Source of the DNA: Pseudoduganella plicata
Lineage (GTDB): Bacteria > Pseudomonadota > Gammaproteobacteria > Burkholderiales > Burkholderiaceae_D
Direction of reading: 5' to 3'
Length of the DNA: 64,000 nt
Assembly: GCF_004421005.1 (NCBI RefSeq)
Contig: NZ_CP038026.1
Coordinates: 1,550,001 to 1,614,000, forward strand
Below the pieces are notes generated by a model. It made no database searches. It was not told the origin of the DNA and saw only the letters and a list, made by a program, of their open reading frames with translations. Of this stretch, positions 56,669 through 64,000 are shown in pieces. The number at the start of each line of letters is the position of its first letter. The stretch's first letter is position 1. A program made the position numbers and the translations under genes.

Positions 56669-57217
56669 TCAGAACAGCTCGATATCGCCGCTTTCCAGGT
56701 GCTTCTGGCTGACCGCCTTGCGCAGCACGCTGCGCAGTTCCAGGCTCTGGATCGCCAGCGCCATGCTGACCTTGCCCAGCAGGTCGACGATCGTGTCGTT
56801 GTCGCTGTCCGCTTCCATCTCGGCGCCATAGGTGCCGAGCGTGGCCAGGAACTCGCGCAGGCCCGTCACCCGTTTCAGGGTCCGGTCGATCAGCTGGCTC
56901 GTCATGTCCTGGAACTGCATGCTGGTAATTGCCGCGTTCACGTACGTGCTGACCTGTTCGCTCATCGCTTCGAGCTTGGCGCGCTCCTCGGGCGACGGCA
57001 TGCCGCCATCGAGCAGCAGGCGGATCGTCGCGTCCTGCGCGCTGACCGCCTCGTGGATCGACATGAAGTTGCGCGACAGCTTCTCGATCGCTTCTTCCAG
57101 CAGCAGATTGGTCTGCAGCAGGTCGGTCTCCACCTCGGTCAGGTGATTCCTGCCGTGGTCCGACACGCCCGACAGCATGCGCTTGACGTGGGAGCCGAGG
57201 ATTTTTTTTCTGTTCAT
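56669..57217 (-). CDS. CheZ-like protein (probable second CheY phosphatase)
   Basis: This 182-aa helical protein lies between motB and cheY. Its central segment AAITSMQFQDMTSQLIDRTLKRV (Asp104, Gln108) matches the catalytic segment of the canonical CheZ in this window (MMAQDFQDLTGQVIKRV, Asp150, Gln154) with the same D-x-x-x-Q spacing, and a long helix precedes it as in CheZ. It lacks CheZ's acidic CheY-docking tail; instead it ends GDIELF, close to the end of CheD (GEIELF). I infer a second phosphatase, perhaps specific to the neighbouring CheY, or a CheZ-derived scaffold. The catalytic role is not proven. Confidence 0.7.
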   Translation of the reverse strand: MNRKKILGSHVKRMLSGVSDHGRNHLTEVETDLLQTNLLLEEAIEKLSRNFMSIHEAVSAQDATIRLLLDGGMPSPEERAKLEAMSEQVSTYVNAAITSMQFQDMTSQLIDRTLKRVTGLREFLATLGTYGAEMEADSDNDTIVDLLGKVSMALAIQSLELRSVLRKAVSQKHLESGDIELF

Positions 57218-57238
57218 AACAATCTCGTCTTGGGTGCT

Positions 57239-58174
57239 TTATTTGGGTGCCGCCACCGCGGCCGCCTGCGCCGCTTGCAGCGTCGCCGCCGTCGCCGTGC
57301 CCACTTCGAGCTTGCCGGCATCGCGCATCAGGTTCTCTTCCGTCTTCTTGTTCATCACAATGATGCTGATCCGCCGGTTGATGGGATTGAACGGGTCCTT
57401 GCGGTCCAGATGCGCCGCGTCGGCCAGCCCGACTACACGGATGATCTTGGCGTCCTGCATGCCGCCGTGCAGCAAAGCCCGGCGCGACGCATTGGCGCGA
57501 TCCGCGGACAATTCCCAGTTACTGTAGCCCGTCTCGCTGAAATATGGCGTCGAATCCGTATGCCCCGTCAGACCGATGCGGTTCGGCACGTCGTTCAATA
57601 CCGGTGCAATCTCTTCCAGGATTTCGCGCGTGTACGGCTGCAGCTCGGCCTTACCGCCCGGGAACATGGGCCGGTTCTGCTCGTCCACGATCTGGATGCG
57701 CAAGCCTTCGCTGGTGAAGTCCAGCAGCAGCTGGTCCCTGAATTTCTTCAGCGCCGGCGAATTCTCGATCTTGTCCTGGATGCGTTCCTTCAGCTGTTGC
57801 AGGCGCTGCGACTCTTCCTTCTCCAGCTGGGCTTTCGCGGCACTCAGGTTGAACGACTTCTTGGCCGTATCGACACCACCGGCATTGACCTGGCCGTCCT
57901 GCCGGGTCAGGTCCTTGCCGCCGCCCTTGATGATCGACGAGCTGTCGCCGCTGCCGGAGCCGCCCTGCATCGCCACCTTCAGTGGCGTCTTGAAGAATTC
58001 CGAAATACCGTTCAGGTCGCCTTTACTGGTCGAACCCAGCAGCCACATCAGCAGGAAGAACGCCATCATCGCCGTCACGAAGTCGGCATAGGCGATCTTC
58101 CACGCGCCGCCATGGTGGCCACCGGCTACCTTCTTGATGCGCTTGACGACAATCGCCTTACCGTCATCGGCCAT
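57239..58174 (-). CDS. motB: Flagellar motor protein MotB
   Basis: MotB anchors the stator to peptidoglycan and forms the proton channel with MotA. The 311-aa protein has a basic N-terminus (KAIVVKRIKKVAGGHHGGAWKIAYADF), a single transmembrane helix with proton-carrying Asp31 (AYADFVTAMMAFFLLMWLLG), a plug-like segment, then the C-terminal OmpA-like peptidoglycan-binding domain (NRIGLTGHTDSTPYF, SADRANASRRALL, RRISIIVMNK). It lies 24 bases downstream of motA. Confidence 0.97.
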   Translation of the reverse strand: MADDGKAIVVKRIKKVAGGHHGGAWKIAYADFVTAMMAFFLLMWLLGSTSKGDLNGISEFFKTPLKVAMQGGSGSGDSSSIIKGGGKDLTRQDGQVNAGGVDTAKKSFNLSAAKAQLEKEESQRLQQLKERIQDKIENSPALKKFRDQLLLDFTSEGLRIQIVDEQNRPMFPGGKAELQPYTREILEEIAPVLNDVPNRIGLTGHTDSTPYFSETGYSNWELSADRANASRRALLHGGMQDAKIIRVVGLADAAHLDRKDPFNPINRRISIIVMNKKTEENLMRDAGKLEVGTATAATLQAAQAAAVAAPK

Positions 58175-58198
58175 GGTACTTCCCCCGGAACGCAGCCA

Positions 58199-59059
58199 TT
58201 ACTTCGACTTGGCCTTCTTGATGTGGTCTTCCAGCTCGGCAAACGTCGGGCGCTCGGTCGAGTACAGCACCTTGCGGCCGAACTCGACGGCCAGCGCCGG
58301 CGCGTAGCCGTTCAGGCTGGCCAGCAACGTCACCTTTACACATTGGAACATCTTGCTGGACTCGTCCAGCTTCTGCTCCAGCAGGCCGGACAGCGGACCG
58401 ACGAAACCGTACGCCAGCAGAATGCCCAGGAACGTACCGACCAGCGCGTGCGCGATCAGCATGCCCAGTTCCGACGGCGGCAGGCCCACCGATTCCATCG
58501 TGTGGACCACGCCCATCACGGCCGCGACGATACCGAAGGCCGGCAGGCCATCGCCCAGCTTGGCAATCACGTGCACCGGCACGGCGCCCTCATGGTGGTG
58601 AGTTTCCAGCTCGTTGTCCATCAGGTTCTCGATCTGGAACGCATCCATATTGCCCGACACCATCAGGCGCAAGTAGTCCGTCATGAATTCGACGATGTGG
58701 TGGTCCTCGATCACGGAGGGGTATTTCGAGAACAGCGGGCTTTCCGCCGGCGATTCGATGTCGCCTTCGATCGACATCAGGCCTTCCTTGCGGACCTTGG
58801 ACAGCACGTCGAACATCAACGACAGCAGCTCCATGTACAGCGTTTTCGTGTAGCGGGAGCCCTTCAGCAACGTCGGCAGCGCGGCCAGCGTGGCCTTGAT
58901 CGCCTTGCCGTTGTTACCGACGAAGAACGCGCCCAGCGCGCCGCCGCCGATCATCAGCAATTCGAGGGGCTGGAACAGCGCCGCCAGATGGCCGCCAGCC
59001 ATCGCAAAGCCGCCGAACACGCAGACCATCACGACAACGTAACCGATAATAACTAACAA
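58199..59059 (-). CDS. motA: Flagellar motor protein MotA
   Basis: MotA is the multispanning stator subunit that couples proton flow to torque through its cytoplasmic loop. The 286-aa protein matches E. coli MotA from its first residue (LVIIGYVVVMVCVFGGFAMAGGHLAALFQPLELLMIGGGALGAFFVGNNGKAI) and has four transmembrane helices and the loop with conserved charged residues (SKVRKEG, then LMDNELE). Start is TTG at 59059; GAGGGTGG lies upstream and no ATG or GTG fits. It is the first gene of the mot-che run after the membrane methyltransferase gene. Confidence 0.96.
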   Translation of the reverse strand: MLVIIGYVVVMVCVFGGFAMAGGHLAALFQPLELLMIGGGALGAFFVGNNGKAIKATLAALPTLLKGSRYTKTLYMELLSLMFDVLSKVRKEGLMSIEGDIESPAESPLFSKYPSVIEDHHIVEFMTDYLRLMVSGNMDAFQIENLMDNELETHHHEGAVPVHVIAKLGDGLPAFGIVAAVMGVVHTMESVGLPPSELGMLIAHALVGTFLGILLAYGFVGPLSGLLEQKLDESSKMFQCVKVTLLASLNGYAPALAVEFGRKVLYSTERPTFAELEDHIKKAKSK

Positions 59060-59151
59060 ACCAGCCCACCCTCAAAAAGATGCATCAGCGAAATAAATGC
59101 CACAGGGAACTACAATAGCGTGAGAACGCCTCCCGGGCAAGTGAAAGACGC

Positions 59152-59937
59152 CTAAAAACGCCAGAGATACAGAGGTGGCGTGCCCTCTGTGGTATGGATG
59201 GTCTTGTCGGGGATATAAGGCGGTATGGCGAATTCGTAACTTATTAACAAACTGCCACGGTGCATCTCGCGCCCGGCCTTTGCATATAATGCATTCATTA
59301 CCGCCGGTGACAGGTACGCAAATACCGCGTCGTAATGACCGAACTGAATATTCTCATAATCGCCGCGGATAAAACGGGCACGGCTGCGGGTTATCTTCGC
59401 GCGCAGGAAAGAATATAACCACGGCAGCGGCGCCAGCTCGATGCCGGTGCATTCGATATCGGGCCGCAGCCGGGCCAGGTGCAAGGTCATGCCGCCCAAC
59501 CCGCTGCCAACGTCGATGACGCGCAGGCCCGGCCGGTCCGGCAGCACGGCGGCCACCGCCTCCCATACGGGCTGGCTGGACGGAAAATACGGCACCTGCG
59601 TGCGAAACGTCGACCAATACCAGCCCAGCAGCACAATAAAGACGACGAGATAAAGAAGCGGTGGCAAGCCGAAGGCACTCGACACCAGCAGCGCCGGTGG
59701 AAACAGCAGCTGAATGACGCGCCACCACGGCGCCAGGCCGATTTTCCACGTGATGAGCATGGCCAGGATGCCCTGCAGGACCACGGCCTGCAACAAGGTC
59801 AGGTCGTAGCCGGCGGCGTCGAGGGCCAGAGCCAGCGCGGCACAGGGCAGCAGCGCGGCGATCTGCGCCAGCAGCGCGCGCACGGCGGGCGGGCGCAACG
59901 CGGCGTGCAAACAATGCAAAAGCCGGGACGGCATCAT
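59152..59937 (-). CDS. Membrane-anchored class I SAM methyltransferase
   Basis: This 261-aa protein has an N-terminal half with about four transmembrane helices (PCAALALALDAAG, LLQAVVLQGILAMLITWKIG, RVIQLLFPPALLVSSAFGLPPLLYLVVFIVLLGWYW) followed by a methyltransferase domain: motif I LRVIDVGSGLGGMTLHLARL (about residues 139-158), the acidic ligand in ECTGIELAPL and motif IV VFAYLSPAVMNALY. The domain faces the cytoplasm or membrane surface, and a lipid or cell-envelope substrate is possible. It interrupts the flhC-motA junction, so it may be a motility-associated gene or a passenger. Confidence 0.8.
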   Translation of the reverse strand: MMPSRLLHCLHAALRPPAVRALLAQIAALLPCAALALALDAAGYDLTLLQAVVLQGILAMLITWKIGLAPWWRVIQLLFPPALLVSSAFGLPPLLYLVVFIVLLGWYWSTFRTQVPYFPSSQPVWEAVAAVLPDRPGLRVIDVGSGLGGMTLHLARLRPDIECTGIELAPLPWLYSFLRAKITRSRARFIRGDYENIQFGHYDAVFAYLSPAVMNALYAKAGREMHRGSLLISYEFAIPPYIPDKTIHTTEGTPPLYLWRF

Positions 59938-59986
59938 CGACCGGCCCGGCTTGAGAGGGAAACCAAGGGAGGGATGCGGCGCAACG

Positions 59987-60565
59987 TCAGCCTGCCGCCG
60001 CCTTGGGGCCCGTCCCGGCGTCCGCGTTGGCGCTCGCCTCGTCTCTGGCCTTGCGCGTCTTGCCTGCGCGCGACGGCATATGGCACAGGCCGCACTGATA
60101 GTCGCCGTTCAGGTCCATGCCATTGACGATGAACTTGCCCTGGCATTTGCTGCAGGTTTTCAGTTCCAGCATCTTGCTGGAAAAGAAGCGCACGAGGGTC
60201 CAGGCGCGCGTCAAGGACAGCAGCGGCTCTTCACCTGGCGCGGGCGGCATTTGCTCCAGGTACAGCTTATAGGCCTTCATGACGGCCTGGATGCCGGAAG
60301 CGCCCGCGTGCTCGACGAGGAAGTTGTGAATATTGATGAACAGCGACGAATGGATATTCGGCTGCCAGGTGAGGAACCAGTCGGTGGAAAACGGCAGCAT
60401 GCCTTTCGGCGGCGACACACCCTTCAGCTCCTTGTAGAGCTTCAGCAGGCGCTCGCGCGACAGCGACACCTCCGATTCCAGCAATTGCAGGCGGGCGCCC
60501 AGATTGATCAGCTCGATGGCCAGCCCGATTTCCTGCGCTTCGCTCACGACACTTTTCTTGTTCAT
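59987..60565 (-). CDS. flhC: Flagellar master regulator subunit FlhC
   Basis: FlhC with FlhD forms the FlhD4C2 activator of class II flagellar genes. The 192-aa protein has the FlhC core ([56 protein letters not shown]) and the zinc site Cys138/Cys141/Cys158/Cys161 ([18 protein letters not shown]), matching E. coli C137/C140/C157/C160. Start 60565 was chosen over the adjacent ATG because AGGGGA is then six bases upstream. The Ala/Lys tail after residue 165 is extra. It lies 39 bases downstream of flhD. Confidence 0.96.
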   Translation of the reverse strand: MNKKSVVSEAQEIGLAIELINLGARLQLLESEVSLSRERLLKLYKELKGVSPPKGMLPFSTDWFLTWQPNIHSSLFINIHNFLVEHAGASGIQAVMKAYKLYLEQMPPAPGEEPLLSLTRAWTLVRFFSSKMLELKTCSKCQGKFIVNGMDLNGDYQCGLCHMPSRAGKTRKARDEASANADAGTGPKAAAG

Positions 60566-60604
60566 CATCCGTCCCCTGCACAACCGTTTTTTCTACTATA
60601 CCGC

Positions 60605-60925
60605 TTACGCGATTTCTTCGACGCCTTGACCAGCCATCAGGATCGCGGCGTGCGACTGCGCCAGGGAGCGCTCTTTCGTGTGGTTCGTCAGCATGCCCAG
60701 GATGGCGCTGTCGTCGAAGCGGAAGCGGGCCAGCATCATGTTGCCACCGGCGAGCTTCAGGATCTGCGCATTGCTCATGCCTTCGATCAGTTCGGCGATA
60801 TCGGCCGAGATACCCAGGCGGAAGATTGCCGTCACCTTGTCGGCACGGATCATCTGTTGCGCCAGCATCAGGTAGCTCAGGTTTGCGTCGCGGATCTCAG
60901 CCATCATGTCGTTTGCGGTCATCAT
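60605..60925 (-). CDS. flhD: Flagellar master regulator subunit FlhD
   Basis: FlhD is the partner of FlhC. The 106-aa protein has the FlhD sequence: EIRDANLSYLMLAQQMIRADKVTAIFRLGISADIAELIEGMSNAQILKLA, then FDDSAILGMLT. Start ATG 60925 is eight bases after AAGGAG; a second ATG directly follows, and an upstream extended frame is not FlhD-like. The gene is first in the motility block. Its upstream region carries a duplicated 55-bp segment. Confidence 0.96.
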   Translation of the reverse strand: MMTANDMMAEIRDANLSYLMLAQQMIRADKVTAIFRLGISADIAELIEGMSNAQILKLAGGNMMLARFRFDDSAILGMLTNHTKERSLAQSHAAILMAGQGVEEIA

Positions 60926-61519
60926 CTTCAAATCTCCTTGTTGTGCAGCAATTGCGTTTCCGTTGAGATACATAGTGCCGTACGGCACCACACGCGGCAA
61001 GTTGCGTACGTCTGTATTTGGAGTAGGGATGACGACTGCTCGCCCTGTCGGCGTTTGTCTGACAAACGCAGGGCGATCATAGTGGCGCGCCAGTACTGGC
61101 GCGGGTCGGCGGATGATGGTTCCGGACGGAAATGATGCTCGTCGGAACGAAAAAAACTTTGTAAACCGGTGCTCTGATGCAGCAAATTTGCGACATCTGA
61201 ACAGGGTAACGACACTGCTGAGCAAAACTTTAGGGTGTTCAGCAAAAAATTTTACGTTTTTTTCGCCTCAACCAAAGCACCGAACAGAGGCGGCTTTCTC
61301 GACCCTTCCTGCCGCTTCTGAAAACGGTAACGGCAGCGCCGCACGGAACTTTAGGCCTTTTCGCAAAAATGGATGAATTTTCTCCAAAAAGTGCAAAAGG
61401 CAGCACGCATGCGGGTTTGCGCCGGGACGCCGATGCCGGCCACATTGCCTTGCTGGCATCTTTCACATGCTACACTGCGGTTTTTCCTTGAAGCCTTAAC
61501 TACCCGCATAAGGTTTTCC
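60926..61519. promoter_or_regulatory. flhDC-kynU divergent regulatory region
   Basis: These 594 bases hold no convincing gene. They carry the 121-bp-spaced duplicated segment (61196-61250 and 61317-61370), A/T tracts near 61150 and 61250, a 5'-GTGG...-rich GC stretch near 61080, and just before kynU a CTTGAAGCCTTAACT tract with AAGG in front of the start. This is the expected site for regulation of the master operon and of kynU. Specific sigma or activator sites cannot be assigned with confidence. Confidence 0.5.
61196..61370. repeat. Imperfect direct repeat with constant 121-bp offset upstream of flhD
   Basis: Segments 61196-61250 and 61317-61370 align without gaps: TCTGA..A..GGTAACG.CA..GC......AACTTTAGG...TTC.GCAAAAA. 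A weaker third half-copy (AAACTTT, then CAGCAAATTT) lies near 61153-61187. The AACTTTAGG plus downstream CGCAAAAA blocks look like two binding sites for one factor. Confidence 0.65.
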
Positions 61520-62776
61520 ATGACCCTTAGCATCAAGACAACAAGGCAGGACTGCCTGGAACGCGACGCGCGCGACCCGCTGGCGCCGCTGCGCGACCAG
61601 TTCGACCTGCCGGCGGGCGTGATTTATCTGGATGGCAACTCTCTGGGTGCCCGGCCCAGGGCGGCACTGGCGCGTGCCACCGATGTGATCGCCCGGGAAT
61701 GGGGCGCGGACCTGATCCGCAGCTGGAATACGGCAGGCTGGTTCGAGCTGCCGAAACGCCTGGGCGACCGGCTCGCGCCGATCGTGGGTGCCCTGCCCGG
61801 CGAAATCGTCGTCACGGACACGACGTCCGTCAACCTGTTCAAGGCGCTGGCGGCGGCGCTGGACCTGCAGCGCCCGCATGCCGAGCGCAAGGTCATCGTC
61901 ACGGAGCGCAGCAACTTCCCCACGGATATATACATGGCCGAGGGCCTGGCCCGCTGGCTGGACCGGGGCTACCAGGTGCGCCTGATCGAGGATGTGACGG
62001 AGCTCGACGCTGCCGTCGGTGCCGACACGGCCGTGCTGATGCTGACGCACGTAAACTACCGCACGGGCCGCCAGCTGGACATGGCGGCGGTATCGGCCAT
62101 GGCACGCGCCCGCGGTGCCGTCACGGTCTGGGACCTGGCGCATTCGGCTGGCGCCGTCCCGGTCGAACTGAACCGCGACGGTGCCGACTTTGCCGTCGGC
62201 TGCACCTATAAATACCTGAACGGCGGTCCCGGCGCGCCTGCCTTCATCTGGGTGCCGCGGCGGCACCAGGAAGCATTCGCCCAGCCCCTGTCCGGCTGGT
62301 GGGGCCACGCCGAGCCGTTTGCCATGGCGCCCTCGTTCGCACCGGCGCAGGGCATTGCACGCGCGTTGTGCGGCACGCAGCCGATCGCGTCGCTGGCTCT
62401 GGTCGAATGCGGCCTGGACGTGTTCGCGCAAACGAGCATGCCGGCGATTCGCGCCAAATCGCTGGCGCTGACGGACCTGTTCATCGAGCTGGTGGAGACG
62501 CAATGCGCCGGCCACCCGCTGGGGCTGGTAACGCCGCGCGAGCAGGCACAGCGCGGCAGCCACGTCAGTTTTACCCATCCGCACGGCTACGCCGTCATGC
62601 AGGCGCTGATCGCACGGGGCGTCATCGGCGACTACCGCGAGCCGGCCATCATGCGCTTCGGCTTCACGCCGCTGTACACGAGTTTTACGGACGTGTGGGA
62701 CGCCGTGGCAATCCTGCGCGCCATCCTGGATGGCCAGGCCTACGATACCCAGGCCGCGCGCAGCGCCGTCACCTGA
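61520..62776 (+). CDS. kynU: Kynureninase
   Basis: KynU is a PLP enzyme that cleaves L-kynurenine to anthranilate and alanine. The 418-aa protein has [16 protein letters not shown] (residues 33-48), [15 protein letters not shown] (about 96-110), [16 protein letters not shown] (about 200-215) and the PLP lysine in [16 protein letters not shown] (about 226-241). The C-terminus [17 protein letters not shown] is typical. Start ATG 61520 follows AAGG. kynA follows after 12 bases. kynB (formamidase) is not in the window. Confidence 0.96.
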   Translation: MTLSIKTTRQDCLERDARDPLAPLRDQFDLPAGVIYLDGNSLGARPRAALARATDVIAREWGADLIRSWNTAGWFELPKRLGDRLAPIVGALPGEIVVTDTTSVNLFKALAAALDLQRPHAERKVIVTERSNFPTDIYMAEGLARWLDRGYQVRLIEDVTELDAAVGADTAVLMLTHVNYRTGRQLDMAAVSAMARARGAVTVWDLAHSAGAVPVELNRDGADFAVGCTYKYLNGGPGAPAFIWVPRRHQEAFAQPLSGWWGHAEPFAMAPSFAPAQGIARALCGTQPIASLALVECGLDVFAQTSMPAIRAKSLALTDLFIELVETQCAGHPLGLVTPREQAQRGSHVSFTHPHGYAVMQALIARGVIGDYREPAIMRFGFTPLYTSFTDVWDAVAILRAILDGQAYDTQAARSAVT

Positions 62777-62788
62777 ACGGAATTGGCG

Positions 62789-63628
62789 ATGAACGAAGAA
62801 AACAAGCCGCCGCAATGGCATGGCGCCCAGCTCGATTTTTCGACATCCATGAGCTACGGCGACTACCTGGGGCTGGAACAGATCCTCAATGCGCAGCATC
62901 CGCTGTCGCCGAACCACAACGAGATGCTGTTCATCGTCCAGCACCAGACCAGCGAGCTGTGGATGAAGCTGATGTTGCACGAGATGCATGCCGTGCGCGC
63001 CCACCTGCGCAGCGACGACCTGGCGCCGGCCTTCAAGATGCTGGCCCGGGTGGCCCGTATCATGGACCAGCTGGTGCATGCCTGGGACGTGCTGGCAACC
63101 CTGACGCCGCCCGAGTACAGCGCCATTCGCCCATACCTGGGCGCGTCGTCCGGCTTCCAGTCGCACCAGTACCGCGAGATCGAATTCATCCTCGGCAACA
63201 AGAACGCCAACCTGCTGACGGTGCACGAGACCCGCCCGGAAACGCATGCGATTCTGCACCGGGCACTGACGGAGCCGTCCGTCTACGACGAAGCCATCCG
63301 CGTGCTGGCCCGCAACGGCCTGCCCGTCTCGCCCGAGCGGCTGGCCGTCGACCCCACTTTGGCGACGGTGGCCGACGACTCCGTCAAGGCGGCCTGGCTG
63401 GAGGTGTACCGCGATCCGGCGCGGCACTGGGCGCTGTACGAACTGGCCGAAAAGCTGGTGGACCTGGAAACGGCGTTCCGCTTCTGGCGCTTCCGCCACG
63501 TGACGACGGTCGAGCGCGTGATCGGCTTCAAGACGGGAACGGGCGGCACGGCCGGCGTGAGCTACCTGAAGAAAATGCTGGACGTGGTGCTGTTCCCCGA
63601 GCTGTTCGCGCTGCGCACCGCGCTGTAA
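62789..63628 (+). CDS. kynA: Tryptophan 2,3-dioxygenase
   Basis: KynA is a heme enzyme that opens the indole ring of L-tryptophan to N-formylkynurenine. The 279-aa protein has the family motifs: [17 protein letters not shown] (residues 23-39), [20 protein letters not shown] (about 46-65), [19 protein letters not shown] (about 118-136) and the proximal heme histidine in [23 protein letters not shown] (about 236-258). Start ATG 62789 ([16 protein letters not shown]) was preferred over a TTG two codons earlier. It forms a kynU-kynA operon for conversion of tryptophan to anthranilate. Confidence 0.97.
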   Translation: MNEENKPPQWHGAQLDFSTSMSYGDYLGLEQILNAQHPLSPNHNEMLFIVQHQTSELWMKLMLHEMHAVRAHLRSDDLAPAFKMLARVARIMDQLVHAWDVLATLTPPEYSAIRPYLGASSGFQSHQYREIEFILGNKNANLLTVHETRPETHAILHRALTEPSVYDEAIRVLARNGLPVSPERLAVDPTLATVADDSVKAAWLEVYRDPARHWALYELAEKLVDLETAFRFWRFRHVTTVERVIGFKTGTGGTAGVSYLKKMLDVVLFPELFALRTAL

Positions 63629-63650
63629 CGGGGAAACCGGGTCGGCGCCA

Positions 63651-63678
63651 TTGCACTGTCATATTGGGTGACTATAAT
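63651..63678 (+). promoter_or_regulatory. Sigma-70 promoter of the RNase T2 gene
   Basis: TTGCAC (63651-63656), 16 bases, TATAAT (63673-63678). The ATG follows 29 bases later. Confidence 0.8.
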
Positions 63679-63707
63679 GGCATCACTTTTATGATAGCAC
63701 CCACCAC

Positions 63708-64000
63708 ATGAAATCGACTCCGACGACCAGAACACTGGTCATGCTGCCGGTCCTGGCAGCCGCGCTGCTGTGCGGCACGGCCGAGGCGCGCAAGAAAACG
63801 ATCAAAAGCGAGCCGGGCCAGTTCGACTACTACGCCCTCGCGCTGAGCTGGTCACCCCAATACTGCGCCGGCAGCGGCAACCGCGACCCCGACCAGTGCG
63901 CCGTGGGACGCCAGCTGGGCTTCGTGCTGCACGGCCTGTGGCCGCAGTTCGAGAAAGGCTATCCGCAGGACTGCTCGAACGAGCCGCTGCCGCATGCCGT
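63708..64000 (+). CDS. RNase T2-family ribonuclease (5' part; runs off the window)
   Basis: The first 97 residues are present. A Sec signal peptide (MKSTPTTRTLVMLPVLAAALLCGTAEA) leads into DYYALALSWSPQYCAGSG (about residues 40-57) and the catalytic histidine motif RQLGFVLHGLWPQ (His75). This is the first conserved active-site motif of RNase T2/RNase I, an exported, low-specificity ribonuclease that scavenges RNA in the periplasm or medium. The second active-site motif would lie beyond the window end. Cysteines at 53 and 64 are as expected for a disulfide enzyme. Confidence 0.9.
   Translation, partial: MKSTPTTRTLVMLPVLAAALLCGTAEARKKTIKSEPGQFDYYALALSWSPQYCAGSGNRDPDQCAVGRQLGFVLHGLWPQFEKGYPQDCSNEPLPHA

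Overview
The window is 64 kb of GC-rich chromosome, packed with genes on both strands, from a motile betaproteobacterium. It is most likely a member of the Oxalobacteraceae (Massilia/Telluria/Duganella-like). This rests on gene order and family content: DUF3460-scpA-panC; flhDC-motAB-cheYAW-MCP-cheRDB-cheYZ in one direction; an EarP/EF-P pair with Arg32; and proteobacterial promoter, LexA-box and sigma-32 signals. I could not run a similarity search, so the genus is an inference.

Layout. 1-3.2 kb: a catalytically dead-looking aldehyde dehydrogenase relative, a small hypothetical, and a winged-helix/ATPase regulator broken by a one-base frameshift and cut short. 3.2-4.7 kb: a RES-domain toxin with an unusual HTH antitoxin, preceded by a good promoter, four 9-bp repeats and a textbook LexA box. 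4.7-10.8 kb: clpB (sigma-32 promoter, terminator), moaE and a frameshifted DUF349 gene. 10.9-16.3 kb: a hypothetical helical protein, a Pat-like CoA-ligase/GNAT fusion, a DUF2804 protein and an AlkX/YcaQ-type DNA glycosylase. 16.7-21.7 kb: sbcD-sbcC. 21.8-25.6 kb: small secreted and zinc proteins, an unknown 314-aa protein behind a sigma-28-like promoter, a methyltransferase, tRNA-fMet and a GFA-family protein. 25.7-31 kb: a Tat-exported phosphoesterase, dbpA and a Tat amidase. 31.1-35.9 kb: efp, earP, a tRNA cluster (five Glu-TTC, three Ala-GGC) and gltX. 36-42.6 kb: a serine hydrolase, a Ycf48-like protein, apbC/mrp, metG and a GNAT. 42.6-46.1 kb: a tandem 17-bp repeat, a tiny lipoprotein, a DMT exporter, DUF3460, scpA and panC. 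46.1-61 kb: an inverted-repeat (REPIN-like) element, an EAL-HDOD protein and the motility/chemotaxis cluster, all on the minus strand. 61.5-64 kb: kynU-kynA (tryptophan to anthranilate) and the start of an RNase T2 gene.

How the genes work together. FlhD-FlhC is the flagellar master regulator. MotA-MotB form the stator. The MCP, CheW and CheA form the receptor array; CheR, CheB and CheD adjust receptor modification. Two CheY proteins carry the signal, and a canonical CheZ plus a second CheZ-like protein probably remove phosphate. EarP rhamnosylates EF-P, which relieves polyproline stalling. GltX charges the tRNA-Glu encoded immediately downstream. SbcCD and the AlkX-like glycosylase form a small DNA-repair neighbourhood.

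The least explained items are the second CheZ-like protein and the C-terminal IELF ending it shares with CheD, the triple GYGFF motif in the CheA linker, the LexA-box RES module, the 121-bp-spaced duplicated segment upstream of flhD, and the 17-bp repeat array that begins at the stop codon of a GNAT gene.
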